DNA of 64,000 nucleotides from Lentisphaeria bacterium. Its GTDB lineage: Bacteria > Verrucomicrobiota > Lentisphaeria > Victivallales > Victivallaceae. The notes under the pieces were generated by a model. The model did not search any database. It was not told the DNA's origin and worked only from the letters and a program-made list of their open reading frames with translations. Position 1 is the stretch's first letter. Every line of letters begins with the position of its first letter. Location of the stretch: NCBI GenBank assembly GCA_022009855.1, contig CP091727.1:3286001-3350000 (forward strand), in the 5' to 3' direction. The position numbers and the translations under genes were made by a program. Below, one piece after another: positions 30,586-39,575 of the stretch.

Positions 30586-32703
30586 TCAATTCCTTTCCGT
30601 ATTGATTCTGAAATTGTCAAGATAGTCCCGGTAAAGCTGGTAGGTATATTTCACCTTAAGATTTTTTGCCATCGCGCAGTATCCTGCTTCATAATCTGTG
30701 ATGATATAAACAGTTTCAATTTCCGGATGCTCTGCAAGTGCAGTTTCCAATTCAGCAAAGGCACTCTCCTGGGTAAGAACCGCAAAGCGATTTTCCGCAA
30801 ATATTAAGACATCAGGCAACGAGCCGGAATTTAATACCGGACAAGGACCATAAGCACCTGCTTTCATCCACAGTATGGAGAGCAAATTCTTGAACTGCCG
30901 TCCCAATGCAACAGCATTTTTGTCAAGAAATCCGAGCTTGAAAAAATACGGCATTGGCTTTAAAGCCGTCTGCCATCGGCAAATCACTGCCGAGGTAGTT
31001 TCCTTTCAACGGATTACCGTTGACATCGTGTCCTTCAATGCTGCAAACGGTACGGGGCCAGTTCACATATCGGGCAATGCCGAGTTTTTCCCACTCGGCA
31101 TCACCGGGCTGATACCCCTGAGCCGTTAAAGCTGTCGCTTCCTCTGCCGACACTTCATTATTCGTAACCATGATGCAGCGACGTTTCCCGCCATTCTCTG
31201 CATTTAATAGATTGACAGCATGGAGCGTTGTCCCGCTTCCTGCAAAAAATCAACAATCAATGCATTAGGCTTATTGGCAACAAAGAAATTTATAGCATCT
31301 TTTTCAGAATAAAGTGATTTTGGAAACTCAAAACGCTTGTTGCAAAGCATTTTTTTTATCAGAGAAGACCCATTTTCTGAGGCATTATGTGTGGATATTT
31401 TCCATTGGGTGGGGGCTATTTTTTTTTCGGAATCTTCTTCGCCTATGTAGCGGGCGATGAGCGCCCCATCAAAATCTCGGCCTTCAATTTGCCATGAATC
31501 TGAAAATAATTCTTGATAAGCACCATCAGGCAGGTAATTTATTACAAACCCATAACTTGTTTCTCTTCCTATTTTTATTCGTCCTTGTTCAATACGTTTT
31601 TTGAGTTCTTGGGGGCCAACTTGCCAGCATCCCTCATCCCCATTGCTACGGATAGGCAGGACTTGGACAAGACCTTCAATATCTTCTCCCTTGTGAAGAT
31701 TCATAGGGAGAGGTTCACCAACAACAACTATTTTTCTCGCATCTGGAGAAACATAGATGGGAAAATATAAACCAGGACGTTCCTGCCGACTGGAATGACT
31801 TCCACGTCGCATCATGGACGTCCATCCCGGAGTTTTTGAAGGTCTTCCTGTATTTTCGAGATTTGAAAGTAAAGCAGAGGACGACCATTCCGCACCTAGA
31901 GCAATACGGGCTGGCATTGAACTACCCAGCATGACAAAAAAGATATATTCATCGTTACGTCTAAAACCGCTTCGTGCAACCCCTTTAGGATTAATCACGT
32001 CGCTTATCATCTGGATTCTTGCTTCGGGAAACATCTCTTCCAGTAAGCAACCAAGATGGAGGTATTCTTTTTCATCTATAGTAACAATCAAAACGGAATC
32101 GGCAGGATTCAGCAGACGTTTGGCTATCTTCAAACGTTTTTGCATCATTGACAGCCATTTGCTGTGACGGTAGGAGTCATTGCTGTCGACATAATCGTTA
32201 TTATACTTCCAGTCTTTTGCACCTGAATTATAAGGAGGGTCTATATAAATGCAATCGACTTTCCCCGCATAGAGGTATTCCAGGAGTTGCAAGGCATGAT
32301 AGTTATCTGCTTCGATCAGGGCGTGCCACAAATCACTCTCGGGTGCACGAGAGACCGAATCAATCATTTGCAGACAGGGATAAATGGGAGTGCCAAATTC
32401 TGCAACAGTAACCAATTCCTTTAAAGGAATTTCTTCTCTGTTTTCGCCATTTTTCGTTACGCAAACAGCTAGAGATTCTTTTTATTTCAATAACCGTGAA
32501 GATTTCATTGATATTACCTTTTTTCTCGCAACCAGGCGGCCCTTCTTCACCGGAATATCATACAGCGGCGTACATTCAGGGAGATGTTCCTCAAAAACCA
32601 GGCCAAATTTCTTTTGCTTTCCAAGCCGTGACGCCTCTTCCAGAAGACGTTCACGAAGTCCTTGGTCATTCACCTGTTCTATCAAATCAGTCAACGCAGA
32701 CAT
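30586..32703 (-). CDS. mod: Type III DNA methyltransferase Mod subunit (several apparent frameshifts)
   Basis: N6-adenine methyltransferase that gives the R-M system its sequence specificity. N-terminus: KQKKFGLVFEEHLPECTPLY, typical for Mod. Motif IV IYIDPPYNSGAKDW precedes motif I VDFFAGSGTT, the order of the beta class; the specificity region lies between. Breaks occur near 32,510 and 32,460 (between N-domain and core), 31,247 (T run, at motif I) and 30,945 (T run). Corrected length about 705 aa. The ribosome site (AAGGAG) lies inside the end of the regulator gene, so the two are coupled. Confidence 0.85.
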
Positions 32704-32784
32704 CGGCTTACTCCTTAGTTCCCGTCTTTTGAGAGGCTTTTTCAGTTGGGACGAAGTCAACAATATCACCGATATTGCAATCTA

Positions 32785-33901
32785 TAGATAAGAAACAAAA
32801 ATACTTGTAGAATCTCTTTGAACGTGCTATATTACCCGTATGGAACTTCGAGATGCAAGAAAAATCAATTCTAAAGAATTGTATGATCGTCGAAAGCAAG
32901 CGGTTTTGCTGTTCGAAAAAGGACTGAAGCGTTATGAAATCGCTCCGCTTGTCGGAGTGAGCGCCTATACTGTCGGCCAATGGATTAAGGCTTGGAAAAA
33001 AGGAGGCCAGGCCGCATTGAAGGTCGGCAACAAAGGGCGACCGCGGGGGCTTTACCGAAAATTGCTTCCGCATGAAGAACGGGAAATTCGTCGTGCAATC
33101 ACGGATCGTTGTCCAGATCAGCTGAAATTGCCATTTGCACTCTGGACTCGACAAGCGGTACAAACTCTGATCAAGCAGAAATATTCTGTGGATTTGAGCT
33201 TGCAGGCGGTTAGCAATTACTTGAATATGTGGGGTTTTTCCCCGCAAAAGCCGATTCGGCGGGCGTATGAGCGCAACGATCAGCGAGTTCGCATCTGGTT
33301 GGAAAAAGAGTATCCGGCTATTGCTGCTCGCGCCCGACAGGAAAAAGCGGAAATTCACTGGGGAGATGAAACTGGATTGCGCAGCGACGATGTAAAGGGG
33401 AGAAGCTATGCGCCGAAAGGAAAAACTCCGGTGCAATATGTGAAAGCTGCTCCCGAAAAATTGAATATGATCAGCACCGTCACGAATCGCGGATTGATGC
33501 GTTTTATGTTTTATCGTGAGACTATGACCGCACAGTTATTGATTCGATTCTTGAAACGGCTGATTCGCTCTTCTCAAAAGAAGATCTTTCTGATTCTGGA
33601 TAACTTACGTGTTCATCACAGCAAACTTCTGCAAGAGTGGTTGACGGAAAACAAGGCTTTTATTGAAATCTTTTATCTGCCAAGCTACAGTCCAGACCTG
33701 AATCCCGACGAATTACTGAACCGGGATTTGAAAGCGGCCCTTTCCAAAACTCCGGCGGCAAAACGGAATGGAGAGCTTGAAGAACATGCAAAATCCCATA
33801 TGCGAAGCATTCAAAAACAACCGGAGAAGATCAAAGCTCTTTTTCACAAGGAGTCTGTCAAATACGCCAGCTGAACTACAAGTATTAAACTGTGGGAGCA
33901 A
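32785..33901 (+). mobile_element. IS630-family insertion, copy B (1,117 bp)
   Basis: Flanked by TA at 32783-32784 and 33902-33903. Same length as copy A and inverted relative to it. The 25153-32784 interval between them holds the first half of the subtilase, the ATPase, res and mod. Confidence 0.95.
32840..33874 (+). CDS. IS630-family transposase, copy B
   Basis: Intact, 344 aa, identical to copy A except for the last residue (Ser for Gly). The same helix-turn-helix and DDE motifs are present (IHWGDETG, LILDNLRVHHSK, SPDLNPDELLN). Confidence 0.95.
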   Translation: MELRDARKINSKELYDRRKQAVLLFEKGLKRYEIAPLVGVSAYTVGQWIKAWKKGGQAALKVGNKGRPRGLYRKLLPHEEREIRRAITDRCPDQLKLPFALWTRQAVQTLIKQKYSVDLSLQAVSNYLNMWGFSPQKPIRRAYERNDQRVRIWLEKEYPAIAARARQEKAEIHWGDETGLRSDDVKGRSYAPKGKTPVQYVKAAPEKLNMISTVTNRGLMRFMFYRETMTAQLLIRFLKRLIRSSQKKIFLILDNLRVHHSKLLQEWLTENKAFIEIFYLPSYSPDLNPDELLNRDLKAALSKTPAAKRNGELEEHAKSHMRSIQKQPEKIKALFHKESVKYAS

Positions 33902-34191
33902 TAACACCTGGCAAATGCGGCCGAGAACAGCGGTTGTCACACTCTCGCCTTTGCCAAGTTTGGCCAGCGTAACGGAACTTAAATGAGCACGCTCACGCAA
34001 CTCCGATTTAGACATATCCCGGTCAATCAGAATTTTCCACAGCTTCTTATAAGTTGTTTCCATATGCTTCCTGCATCATATTTTTACAGAAATAAACGAT
34101 TGATTGAATGAATGGTAGTAATGTATGCTCCGAAAGATATTTTTTCAAATTCCATATTCATTTTTTCAAATAAAACTGGTAATATTCCCTG

Positions 34192-34941
34192 TTAGTCCAG
34201 CTTTTTCCGGTTATTCCAAAGCAGGCGCTTGGGTAATCCCCGATCCGTATATATTTTGTTAATCCTGGCGGCATCCCGCTGGATCGTCCGAACACTGTTC
34301 CCGAATTTATCTGCAATCATTTCCTGCGTATAGCCTTTATCATGATAATCTATGATCTTGATCTCCCGCTCGGAAAACTTGAATGCGATTCTTGCCGCAG
34401 TTAATCTTTGCTGGTCCCTGTAAAATTCCTTCGTTTCCTGATCGATCAGATAGGGAATTGCGGCAGTTTGCTCTAAAATCTGTTCGTTTTGCTGCTTGGT
34501 TTCGGCAATATGCTGATCCATTTCCTGCAACTTTTGCTGCTCTGGATTATTGTGCTTCAGCATGGAGTAGTAGAGATATGCCAGAAAAATGGTAATCAAG
34601 ACGGCTGTCCCAATTCCAAGCTTCAGGCCAATCGCTTCTCCTGTCACTTCATGACGAATCAGAAAACAGAGGCTGATGAGATATGTTAAGGCAAAAGCCC
34701 CCACAACACCCCATGCCTTCTTCCGGTTGGAGATCCCGAAACGTTCATGGTTGAAGGAGAGCATGATTCCGGTGGCGATTTGCAGAAGAATGATAACTGT
34801 AACAATCGCCCAGACCGGATTGAGAACATAGAGAAAACAACCGAGAAATAAGATCGTAATGACAGCAACAGGGTATGCCGAAACTCTCGACTTATCCGAA
34901 CTTGGGAATTGTGTTGTAAATGAGTCTTTCAAGAACTTCAT
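34192..34941 (-). CDS. Membrane-anchored helix-turn-helix protein
   Basis: Intact, 249 aa. Four membrane helices in two pairs (VAVITILFLGCFLYVL, AIVTVIILLQIATGIML; WGVVGAFALTYLISLCFLI, LGIGTAVLITIFLAYLYY). A coiled-coil stretch follows (QQKLQEMDQHIAETKQQNEQ), then a C-terminal LuxR/resolvase-like helix-turn-helix (FSEREIKIIDYHDKGYTQEM, IADKFGNSVRTIQRDAARIN). Such a layout suggests a one-component sensor that binds DNA from the membrane. It is upstream of the defence operon on the same strand; a link is possible but unproven. Confidence 0.65.
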   Translation of the reverse strand: MKFLKDSFTTQFPSSDKSRVSAYPVAVITILFLGCFLYVLNPVWAIVTVIILLQIATGIMLSFNHERFGISNRKKAWGVVGAFALTYLISLCFLIRHEVTGEAIGLKLGIGTAVLITIFLAYLYYSMLKHNNPEQQKLQEMDQHIAETKQQNEQILEQTAAIPYLIDQETKEFYRDQQRLTAARIAFKFSEREIKIIDYHDKGYTQEMIADKFGNSVRTIQRDAARINKIYTDRGLPKRLLWNNRKKLD

Positions 34942-35013
34942 TCTGCGATTCCTTATATCCCCTTACATCGCTTTCATACCTAATATATTGCAAGTTTTTT
35001 TCGCTTTCTCCAC

Positions 35014-36312
35014 TCACAATTCAGCCAATGCGTTTTCATTCAGAAGAAAGTCGTAAAGCCCGATGTGGTGTATCCCATTCTCATCAATCCATGGTTTTGC
35101 CGTTGATTTGGTGATGATGACTTTCTGAAAGAAATCATTGACAGACAGCAGGGGACGGGCTTCCTGACGTTCCTTTTCCGCATCCGGGATATTCAAGGCC
35201 GATTGAATGTAGTATTTCTTTCGTCCGAGAGTCGCAATGAAATCAATCTCGCAACTGTTCTGGTGACGCTTCCCGTCCGTTCCGGTCGAAGTGGTTTTGA
35301 CCACACCGACATCAACGGCATATCCCCTCGCGGCCAATTCATTGTAAATGATATTCTCCATAATATGAGTCTCCTCCTGCTGCCGCAGGTTCAGGCGGAC
35401 ATTCCGGAGCCCGATATCTTCACAATAGAATTTGGAAGGCGTTTCAAAATATTTTTTCCCCTTGATGTCATAGCGCTTCACTTGGCGGAACAGAAAGGAA
35501 TCAGTCAGATAGGAGAGATATTCCGCGATTTTCGCATCCGAAATTTTGCGCTTTTTGACACTGCGGAGCGTATTCGTTATTTTAGACACATTGGTCAGAG
35601 AACCAACAGCGGAACATAGAACATCGGTCATTTCATCAATGACATCCGAATCATCGATCTGATAGCGCTCCTGAATGTCCTTGTAATAGACCTCCTGAAA
35701 CAGATTTTTCAAATACTGGATCTTGGCGGTATCTGTTTTCTTGCTCAATACCAACGGCAGGCCGCCATAAGTGGCGTAATCTTCAAATGCTGAAATTTTA
35801 TCCATACCGGCGCAGCAGGCGTAGTATTCCTGAAATGTCAGAGGATGTATTTCAACGACATCGCCACGCCCGCGGAATTCCGTCATGATATCTTTGGAGA
35901 GCATCTTTGAGTTGCTCCCTGTAACGTAAATGTCCACATGGGGCAGATGGAGAAGTCCGTTCAGCACGCTGTACAGCCTGACCGGGACGTCCGGATTTTT
36001 GAGCTCTTCCCGCGAAATTGCAAACTGAATCTCATCCAGCAAAATATAATAGGTCGCAGAGCCGTCTTTCACAAGGGAGCGGACATAAAGGGACAGTTCA
36101 TGCGGGTCTCGGTATTTTTCATTGATATCGTCATCCAGCGGCAGAGAGATGATATGCTCATCCTTTACGCCATTTTCTTTCAGATATTCCGTAAACAGTT
36201 CGAACAGCAGAAAGCTTTTGCCGCAACGGCGAATACCGGTTATCACCTTGATCAAACCATTATTGCGACGCTCAATCAGTTGATTCAAGTATCTGTCCCG
36301 CTTGATTCTCAT
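35014..36312 (-). CDS. AAA ATPase with DUF4143-type C-terminal domain (2)
   Basis: Intact, 432 aa. Walker A TGIRRCGKSFLLFEL, Walker B YYILLDEIQFAISRE, sensor IYVTGSNSKML; C-terminal part with FRQVKRYDIKGKKYFETPSK and the DUF4143-like end NSCEIDFIATLGRKKYYIQS. It differs much from copy 1 at 21669, so it is not a recent duplicate. Two palindromic boxes just upstream suggest regulated expression. It is the gene nearest the right att site. Confidence 0.85.
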   Translation of the reverse strand: MRIKRDRYLNQLIERRNNGLIKVITGIRRCGKSFLLFELFTEYLKENGVKDEHIISLPLDDDINEKYRDPHELSLYVRSLVKDGSATYYILLDEIQFAISREELKNPDVPVRLYSVLNGLLHLPHVDIYVTGSNSKMLSKDIMTEFRGRGDVVEIHPLTFQEYYACCAGMDKISAFEDYATYGGLPLVLSKKTDTAKIQYLKNLFQEVYYKDIQERYQIDDSDVIDEMTDVLCSAVGSLTNVSKITNTLRSVKKRKISDAKIAEYLSYLTDSFLFRQVKRYDIKGKKYFETPSKFYCEDIGLRNVRLNLRQQEETHIMENIIYNELAARGYAVDVGVVKTTSTGTDGKRHQNSCEIDFIATLGRKKYYIQSALNIPDAEKERQEARPLLSVNDFFQKVIITKSTAKPWIDENGIHHIGLYDFLLNENALAEL

Positions 36313-36334
36313 AACTTCACTCTCTTAAATTAAA

Positions 36335-36437
36335 TCAACATGTTGACTTTATTTAACGGAATATACACGGTCAACAGGGAAAGTCAAGGATTTTTTCTGA
36401 TATATAAAAAAAATAGTCGACATGTTGACTTTATTTG
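36335..36437 (-). promoter_or_regulatory. Paired palindromic operator boxes upstream of the DUF4143 ATPase
   Basis: TCAACATGTTGA (36335-36346) and AGTCGACATGTTGACT (36415-36430) are palindromes; both are followed by the same bases, so ACATGTTGACTTTATTT occurs twice, 82 bases apart. Part of a third box (GTCAAC) is in between. The spacing of about eight helical turns would allow a repressor to loop DNA. The regulator is not identified. Confidence 0.6.
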
Positions 36438-36510
36438 TTTTTGTGCTCGCTGTTGAAAGAGCGGCTTGCCGTATTTCACGGATGGGGAAAATCACTGCAC
36501 TTGCCGAAAA

Positions 36511-36536
36511 ACTTGTGAGAATTTTGTGAGAATTTT
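36511..36536. repeat. Right copy of the 26-bp candidate arm site
   Basis: Identical to 13186-13211, with the doubled GTGAGAATTTT unit, 93 bases inside the right end of island 1. Confidence 0.65.
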
Positions 36537-36629
36537 CTTGAAAAAACAGGAGAAAAAGGATATATTCACAACGTCAAAAGGAACGGTCCTTCAGGCTGAA
36601 TAAGGTATTTCCGGGTTCGAAAACGGCTT

Positions 36630-36679
36630 CTGTTAACCACTTGGTCGCTGGTTCGAATCCAGCTGCCGGAGCCATTTTT
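36630..36679. repeat. Right attachment repeat (att)
   Basis: An exact copy of the last 45 bases of tRNA-Asn including CCA, plus five Ts. The 5' half of the tRNA is missing, so this is not a working tRNA. An integrase gene lies 115 bases beyond, as at the left site, which suggests a second element in tandem. Confidence 0.9.
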
Positions 36680-36793
36680 TACCCTCAGAATCGGAAAATT
36701 GCGACCTTTTTGCGACCTCTCCGATTTGATCCGGGTAAACGCTTCTTCATGAAACAGCATACGAATTCTCTACGCTACAGAACGGATTAGGAT

Positions 36794-38205
36794 ATGCCGG
36801 TCTATTACAGCGGTAAGAAGTTTCACTACCGTTTCCGGGTCAAGGGCAAACGTCATTACGGAATCTGCGAAGGCTGCACGACGGAAGAACAGGCGCTCGC
36901 CTACGAAGCCCAAGTCAATGCCAGACTCCGGGAAGAGGTGAAGGCAGCTCAGGAAAAGCTTCGTCAGGAAGAACAGAAAATTGCCTTCAACAATAATGTC
37001 CGCTCCCTTGTTGAAAATTATCGTCAGGTCCTGAATGATGGCAAAAAGGTTTCGCTTGCGGAGGCCTATGCCTTGTACAGCCGGAAACCGTCCGGAAACG
37101 GAAATGCAGCGACAAGACCCGGAAACAGAAAGAAAGCTACTGGCTGGATTTTCTGGCGTATATGAAGGAAACTTTCCCGGAGATCATCGATCTGGATAAA
37201 GTTTCAAAGGCGCATTGCGAGGACTATGTGACTTTTCTGATCGATTGCGGACGCTTCCAGAAAGAGAAAAAGGTAAGCCTGAAAACGCATGGGAAAGTTG
37301 TGCCAGTCTCTTACGAACAGCCTTTTCTGATCGGCAATAAGACGATTAAGGAAATCTGCAGTGTCATCAAAAGTGTTTTCGAACGCCTGAAGGATGATGC
37401 CGGTCTGCTGACGAATCCCTGGAACGATGTGATTCTGCCTGCCGTAGACGACTCCATCGAGCGGGAGATCTTCTCGCTTCACGAATTGAATTTGATCCGA
37501 AACGGACTGGCGAAAAATCATTTTTGCGCGCCTCTGTTCACGGTAGCCGCCGTTACCGGTCTGCGGGAGGGGGATATCTGTACCCTCAAGTGGAAGGAAA
37601 TCGACTGGACCTCAGGAGTCATCCGCCGGATTATGAGAAAAACCGGCAAAGGCGTAACCATTCCGATTCTGTCCTCGCTGAAGGTGTTCCTTGCCGGACA
37701 GCCCCGCGTTTCCGAATACGTGTTTCCGGAACATGCGGAATTATACCGGCGGTGCAGTTCAAAGGTATCGGTGCGAATTAAAGATTTTCTTGAAAATGAA
37801 CTTGATATCAGGACGACGGTTCAGCCGGAAAACCGGAAAAATATTTCCATCAAAGATCTGCACTCCATGCGGCATGTATTCTGTTACTATGCCGGTAAAG
37901 CCGGGATACCGATCAATATCGTCCAGTCGATTGTCGGTCATATGAGTCCGGTGATGACCTCTTACTATCAGAATCATGTTGTTCTGGAGGACCAGAAGCA
38001 GGAATTGGAAAAACTGCCGTCGTTCCTGATTTTCAACTCGGCCAATCTGGATCAGGAAGAACAGAGAAAACGTCAGGAATTGATTCGTCTCGTACAGGAA
38101 ATACCCGTGGAGAAACTTCAGGAGTTCATGTCGATTGCACAGAAGTTCGCCATGAGAGACCAGGAAGAAACCGTAAATGAAACGGCATTGCATAAGGCGT
38201 CATAA
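36794..38205 (+). CDS. Tyrosine recombinase/integrase 2 (apparent frameshift)
   Basis: About 470 aa. N-terminal arm-binding part (FHYRFRVKGKRHYGICEGCT), core-binding domain, and catalytic domain with ATGLREG-type motif VTGLREGDICTLKWKEID, HSMRHVFCYYAGKAGIP and IVGHMSPVMTSYYQNHV. One C is missing near 37,107 (CCGTCCGG); correction gives RKRKCSDKTRKQKESYW. The break falls at the boundary of arm-binding and core-binding domains, as in integrase 1, and is also of the -1 kind. Close relative of integrases 1 and 3. Confidence 0.85.
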
Positions 38206-38304
38206 CATGTTTATAATTAAGAATAATTGTTGTGGTATGCGACTTGACGGATCAATATGTTGCGGCTATATTACTTCTTAATTCGGAGAAGTAGCAGGGC
38301 AGGA

Positions 38305-38339
38305 CCTCCATGCCGGAAATATGGTATGGAGGCTTTTTT
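38305..38339 (+). promoter_or_regulatory. Hairpin over the ribosome site of integrase 3
   Basis: CCTCCATGCC (38305-38314) pairs with GGTATGGAGG (38323-38332), followed by six Ts ending one base before the ATG. The 3' arm contains the GGAGG ribosome site. It can act as a terminator-attenuator or block translation of the integrase. Confidence 0.6.
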
Positions 38340-39575
38340 ATGACTGTAGCACTTCATGGCATGAACTATCGTTATCGTTTTCGCGTAAAGGGAAAACGGT
38401 ATTTCGGGCTTTGCTTCAATTGTCACACGGAAGAAGAGGCGTTGGCCTTTGAAGCGCAGGAACGTAATCGTCTGCTTGCCGAGTTTTACGAAGCGGAAAA
38501 ACGTTCCGCGGAATATGCCGCTCAACTCCAGATCGAACAGGAAAAAATCAAGTTCAACCGGAATGTTCGAGCGCTGGTTGAGAATTACCGCTATGTTTTA
38601 AACGGCGGTAAGAGTATTTTACTTTCCGAGGCGTATGGACTGTTTCTGACAAAGCCCCGGAAGCGAAGAACCATTTCCGAGAAATCCCGCAAACAGTACC
38701 AGGCTTATTGGTGTGATTTTCTGGCATTCATGCAGAATACTTTTCCCGATATCAATAAGCTGGAGCAGGTCATGTCATTGCATTGTGAAGCATACGTCTC
38801 TTATCTGATCAGCAATGGCCGTTTCAACAGCAAGAGTGATTACCAGCTTGGGAATAAGACCATTTGCGAGATCGCAAGCTCCATCAAGCGAGTATTCAGG
38901 CGCCTCAAACGGGATGCCGGTTTGCTGGAAAATCCCTGGGATGATGTGATCCTGCCCGCAATGGACGATTCGCTTCGCCGGGAGATTTTTAGGGTGGACG
39001 AACTTCAGAAGATACGTTGCGGGATTCTGCATAATTCATTTTGCCGGCCATTATTTACAATTGCGGCGGCAACCGGATTGCGCGAAGGCGACATTTGTAC
39101 TTTGAAATGGGGTGAAATAGACTGGGCCGGTAAAAATATCCGCAGAGTTTTGAACAAAACCAGAAAAGAGGTTTCCATTCCTATTCATCGGATGCTGTAT
39201 GATTATTTCCTGCGGCTTCATAATGACGATGAGTATATTCTTCCTGAGCACGCGAGAATCTATCTATCCTCGCCGACTACTGTTTCAAAGCGGATCAAAA
39301 CTTTTCTGGAAGATGATCTGGGAATTGTCACGACAGTTCGGCCGGAAAACCGCAGAAGCATTTCGATTAAAGACCTGCACTCCATGCGGCACGTGTTTTG
39401 CTATTATGCGGGGAAAGTCGGGATTCCAATTTCTGTCGTTCAATCAATCGTCGGCCACATGGATGGGCGTATGACGGCATATTATCAGAATCACGTGCAG
39501 GAAGAAACGCAACATCAGGAGCTCGAAAAGCTGCCGTCTATCCTGTTGCTGGATACTGAGTATACAACAAATTAA
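38340..39575 (+). CDS. Tyrosine recombinase/integrase 3 (intact)
   Basis: Intact, 411 aa from the ATG at 38340, which has GGAGG seven bases ahead; an upstream in-frame ATG at 38310 would lie in the hairpin. Catalytic motifs ATGLREGDICTLKWGEIDW (Arg), HSMRHVFCYYAGKVGIP (H-x-x-R), IVGHMDGRMTAYYQNHV (His and Tyr). It aligns with integrases 1 and 2 over its whole length, and its uninterrupted domain junction (KPRKRRTISEKSRKQYQAYW) shows what those two should read. Second integrase in a row, perhaps from a nested element. Confidence 0.9.
   Translation: MTVALHGMNYRYRFRVKGKRYFGLCFNCHTEEEALAFEAQERNRLLAEFYEAEKRSAEYAAQLQIEQEKIKFNRNVRALVENYRYVLNGGKSILLSEAYGLFLTKPRKRRTISEKSRKQYQAYWCDFLAFMQNTFPDINKLEQVMSLHCEAYVSYLISNGRFNSKSDYQLGNKTICEIASSIKRVFRRLKRDAGLLENPWDDVILPAMDDSLRREIFRVDELQKIRCGILHNSFCRPLFTIAAATGLREGDICTLKWGEIDWAGKNIRRVLNKTRKEVSIPIHRMLYDYFLRLHNDDEYILPEHARIYLSSPTTVSKRIKTFLEDDLGIVTTVRPENRRSISIKDLHSMRHVFCYYAGKVGIPISVVQSIVGHMDGRMTAYYQNHVQEETQHQELEKLPSILLLDTEYTTN

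Larger units (their letters stand above)
32708..34063 (-). pseudogene. XRE-type regulator of the R-M operon, interrupted by IS630 copy B
   Basis: Removing the IS and one TA gives a perfect 78-aa reading frame: METTYKKLWKILIDRDMSKS, then the helix-turn-helix ELRERAHLSSVTLAKLGKGE, VLGRICQVLDCNIGDIVDFV and a short tail. This is a small Cro/C1-type repressor of the kind found ahead of R-M and toxin genes. Its stop is four bases before mod, so it likely controlled the whole defence operon. The insertion falls after CQV, within the C-terminal half after the DNA-binding helices. Confidence 0.85.
13052..36629. mobile_element. Integrated mobilizable genomic island 1 at tRNA-Asn
   Basis: A 23.6-kb segment bounded by a 50-nt direct repeat of the tRNA-Asn 3' end (13052-13101 and 36630-36679). 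An integrase gene lies next to the left repeat, and a 26-bp repeat lies about 85-95 bases inside each end. It carries an excisionase-like protein, a MobF relaxase, two AAA/DUF4143 ATPases, a type III R-M system and an ietAS-type pair. No type IV secretion genes are seen, so it is probably mobilizable rather than self-transmissible. The defence part is clearly richer in A+T than the host backbone. Confidence 0.85.

Noticed and set aside
32708..33436. Minus-strand open frame across IS630 copy B
   Set aside because: It is antisense to the transposase for most of its length; only its last 24 codons are real, being the end of the interrupted XRE gene.
24033..33903. Composite transposon made of the two IS630 copies
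   Set aside because: Each copy has its own TA duplication and interrupts a different gene whose frame is restored by removing that copy alone, so they are independent insertions.
36630..36704. Second tRNA-Asn gene
   Set aside because: Only the 3' half is present (from the anticodon loop). The bases before it do not form the acceptor or D-arm, so it is an att copy.
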